This document shows, one piece after another, positions 36,932 through 37,399 of a DNA stretch of 37,399 nt. The notes beneath the pieces are model-generated. The model saw only the letters and a list, made by a program, of their open reading frames with translations. It did no database searches and had not been told where the DNA came from. Where the stretch lies: the NCBI RefSeq assembly GCF_900111405.1, contig NZ_FOHJ01000017.1, positions 1-37,399 on the forward strand, given 5' to 3'. The translations under genes were made by a program, and so were the position numbers. The stretch comes from Salinibacillus kushneri. GTDB lineage: Bacteria; Bacillota; Bacilli; Bacillales; Alkalibacillaceae. Numbering within the stretch: position 1 is the first letter of the stretch; every line of letters begins with the position of its first letter.

Positions 36932-36961
36932 ATCATTTCCTAATCTACTAGTTTCTATACA
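36932..36961 (-). promoter_or_regulatory. Sigma-F-type promoter of gin
   Basis: TGTATA (36961-36956), exactly 15 bp, GGAAATGAT (36940-36932) on the minus strand matches YGHATR-N15-GGHHANRHT at every position. csfB is a known sigma-F gene. Confidence 0.75.
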
Positions 36962-37125
36962 TGGTTATTATGTTTATCATCATATTCATTGATCACTACA
37001 GATGGGATAGATAAGTACATAGTAAACAGAAGCCTAATACGAAAACCATTGTATTAAAGTTGTTTTATAGAGACTTATGAGGGGATAGGATCAGTCTGCA
37101 AATAATAAATCAGTTAAATTAGCAT

Positions 37126-37165
37126 AAAAAAGTCTTAGAATCATAATAGACTCTAAGACTTTTTT
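37126..37165 (-). terminator. rRNA operon terminator
   Basis: AAAAAAGTCTTAGA (37126-37139) and TCTAAGACTTTTTT (37152-37165) form a 14 bp stem with a 12 nt loop; the right side is T-rich on the minus strand. It starts about 5 nt behind 5S rRNA. Confidence 0.9.
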
Positions 37166-37170
37166 AAGTT

Positions 37171-37286
37171 GCCCAGCAACGTCCTACTCTCGCAGGGGAA
37201 GGGCCCCAACTACCATCGGCGCTGGAGAGCTTAACTACTGTGTTCGGAATGGAAACAGGTGTGACCTCTCCGCCATCGCCACTGGA
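37171..37286 (-). rRNA. rrf: 5S rRNA
   Basis: Read on the minus strand this has the conserved Firmicute 5S landmarks: GGCGATGGCGGAGAGGTCACACC near the 5' end, CATTCCGAACACAG in loop C, AGTTAAGCTCTCCAGCGCC, GATGGTAGTTGGGG and GAGAGTAGGACGTTGCTGG at the 3' end. Helix I pairs CCAG with CTGG. Ends are set to within a few bases. It is the last gene of an rRNA operon whose 23S part lies beyond the window; RNase M5 (23532-24080) would process it. Confidence 0.95.
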
Positions 37287-37360
37287 CTTTGATTCTTATA
37301 TAATGCTTATATAGCACCTTCAAAACTAGATAAGAAAGGCAATCGGAATGATCAGTGCGT

Positions 37361-37399
37361 TTTTCGCTGTCTAGCTCCGGCTCCTAGGTCCAAGCCGTC
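37361..37399 (-). repeat. Dispersed repeat, copy F (partial) in the 23S-5S spacer
   Basis: On the minus strand GGACCTAGGAGCCGGAGCTAGACAGCGAAAAA matches the right end of the repeat family, for example CTAGGAGCCGTAGCTGGACA at 87-106. The unit continues past the window edge. It lies about 75 nt upstream of 5S rRNA, inside the rRNA operon transcript. Confidence 0.6.

Noticed and set aside
36768-36992. 74-codon plus-strand frame over gin
   Set aside because: It is antisense to gin and its promoter, and hydrophobic only because of AT-rich codons.

Overview
The window is a stretch of core chromosome from a low-GC, endospore-forming Bacillota bacterium of the family Bacillaceae. Evidence for this is the density of sporulation genes (spoIIE, spoVT, spoVG, yabG, yabP, yabQ, sspF, fin, gin, abrB), a tRNA-Met/tRNA-Glu pair next to spoIIE, and gene order nearly identical to the origin-proximal Bacillus subtilis segment from rrnA/csfB to spoIIE, here read mostly on the minus strand. 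Protein divergence from B. subtilis and an acidic L25/Ctc tail would suit a halotolerant genus such as Virgibacillus, Oceanobacillus or a relative, but the genus is an inference only.

Layout in the direction of transcription (right to left): the 3' end of an rRNA operon (5S rRNA, 37171-37286) and its terminator; gin; yaaO-tmk; darA-yaaR-holB-ricT-yabA; trmN6-rsmI; abrB (plus strand); metG; tatD; yabE; rnmV-rsmA; yabG; veg; sspF (plus strand); ispE; purR; spoVG; glmU-prs-ctc-pth; fin; mfd; spoVT; yabM-yabN-rqcP; yabP-yabQ-divIC; yabR; then the plus-strand tRNA pair and spoIIE. The housekeeping genes cover replication (holB, yabA), dTMP phosphorylation (tmk), PRPP and UDP-GlcNAc synthesis (prs, glmU), isoprenoids (ispE), translation and RNA maturation (metG, rsmA, rsmI, trmN6, rnmV, pth, rqcP, ctc), repair (mfd) and division (divIC).

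The regulatory DNA is readable. Strong matches are a sigma-H promoter for spoVG, sigma-F-type promoters for the two anti-sigma genes fin and gin, tandem 0A boxes in the abrB leader, a PurBox pair at purR, two tandem sigma-A promoters for veg, and vegetative promoters for the tRNAs, yabR and pth. A 21-22 bp spaced promoter with 0A-like boxes sits before spoIIE. Most transcription units end in clear intrinsic terminators.

Differences from the B. subtilis arrangement: yabJ is absent between purR and spoVG, yazA is absent between trmN6 and rsmI, xpaC and yaaN are absent between gin and yaaO, and sspF is flipped relative to ispE and veg.

No new multi-gene system is visible. The most unusual content is intergenic: a family of palindromic dispersed repeats (at least six full, partial or decayed copies, one in the 23S-5S spacer) and a separate 135 bp structured element at the end of the rsmA transcript.
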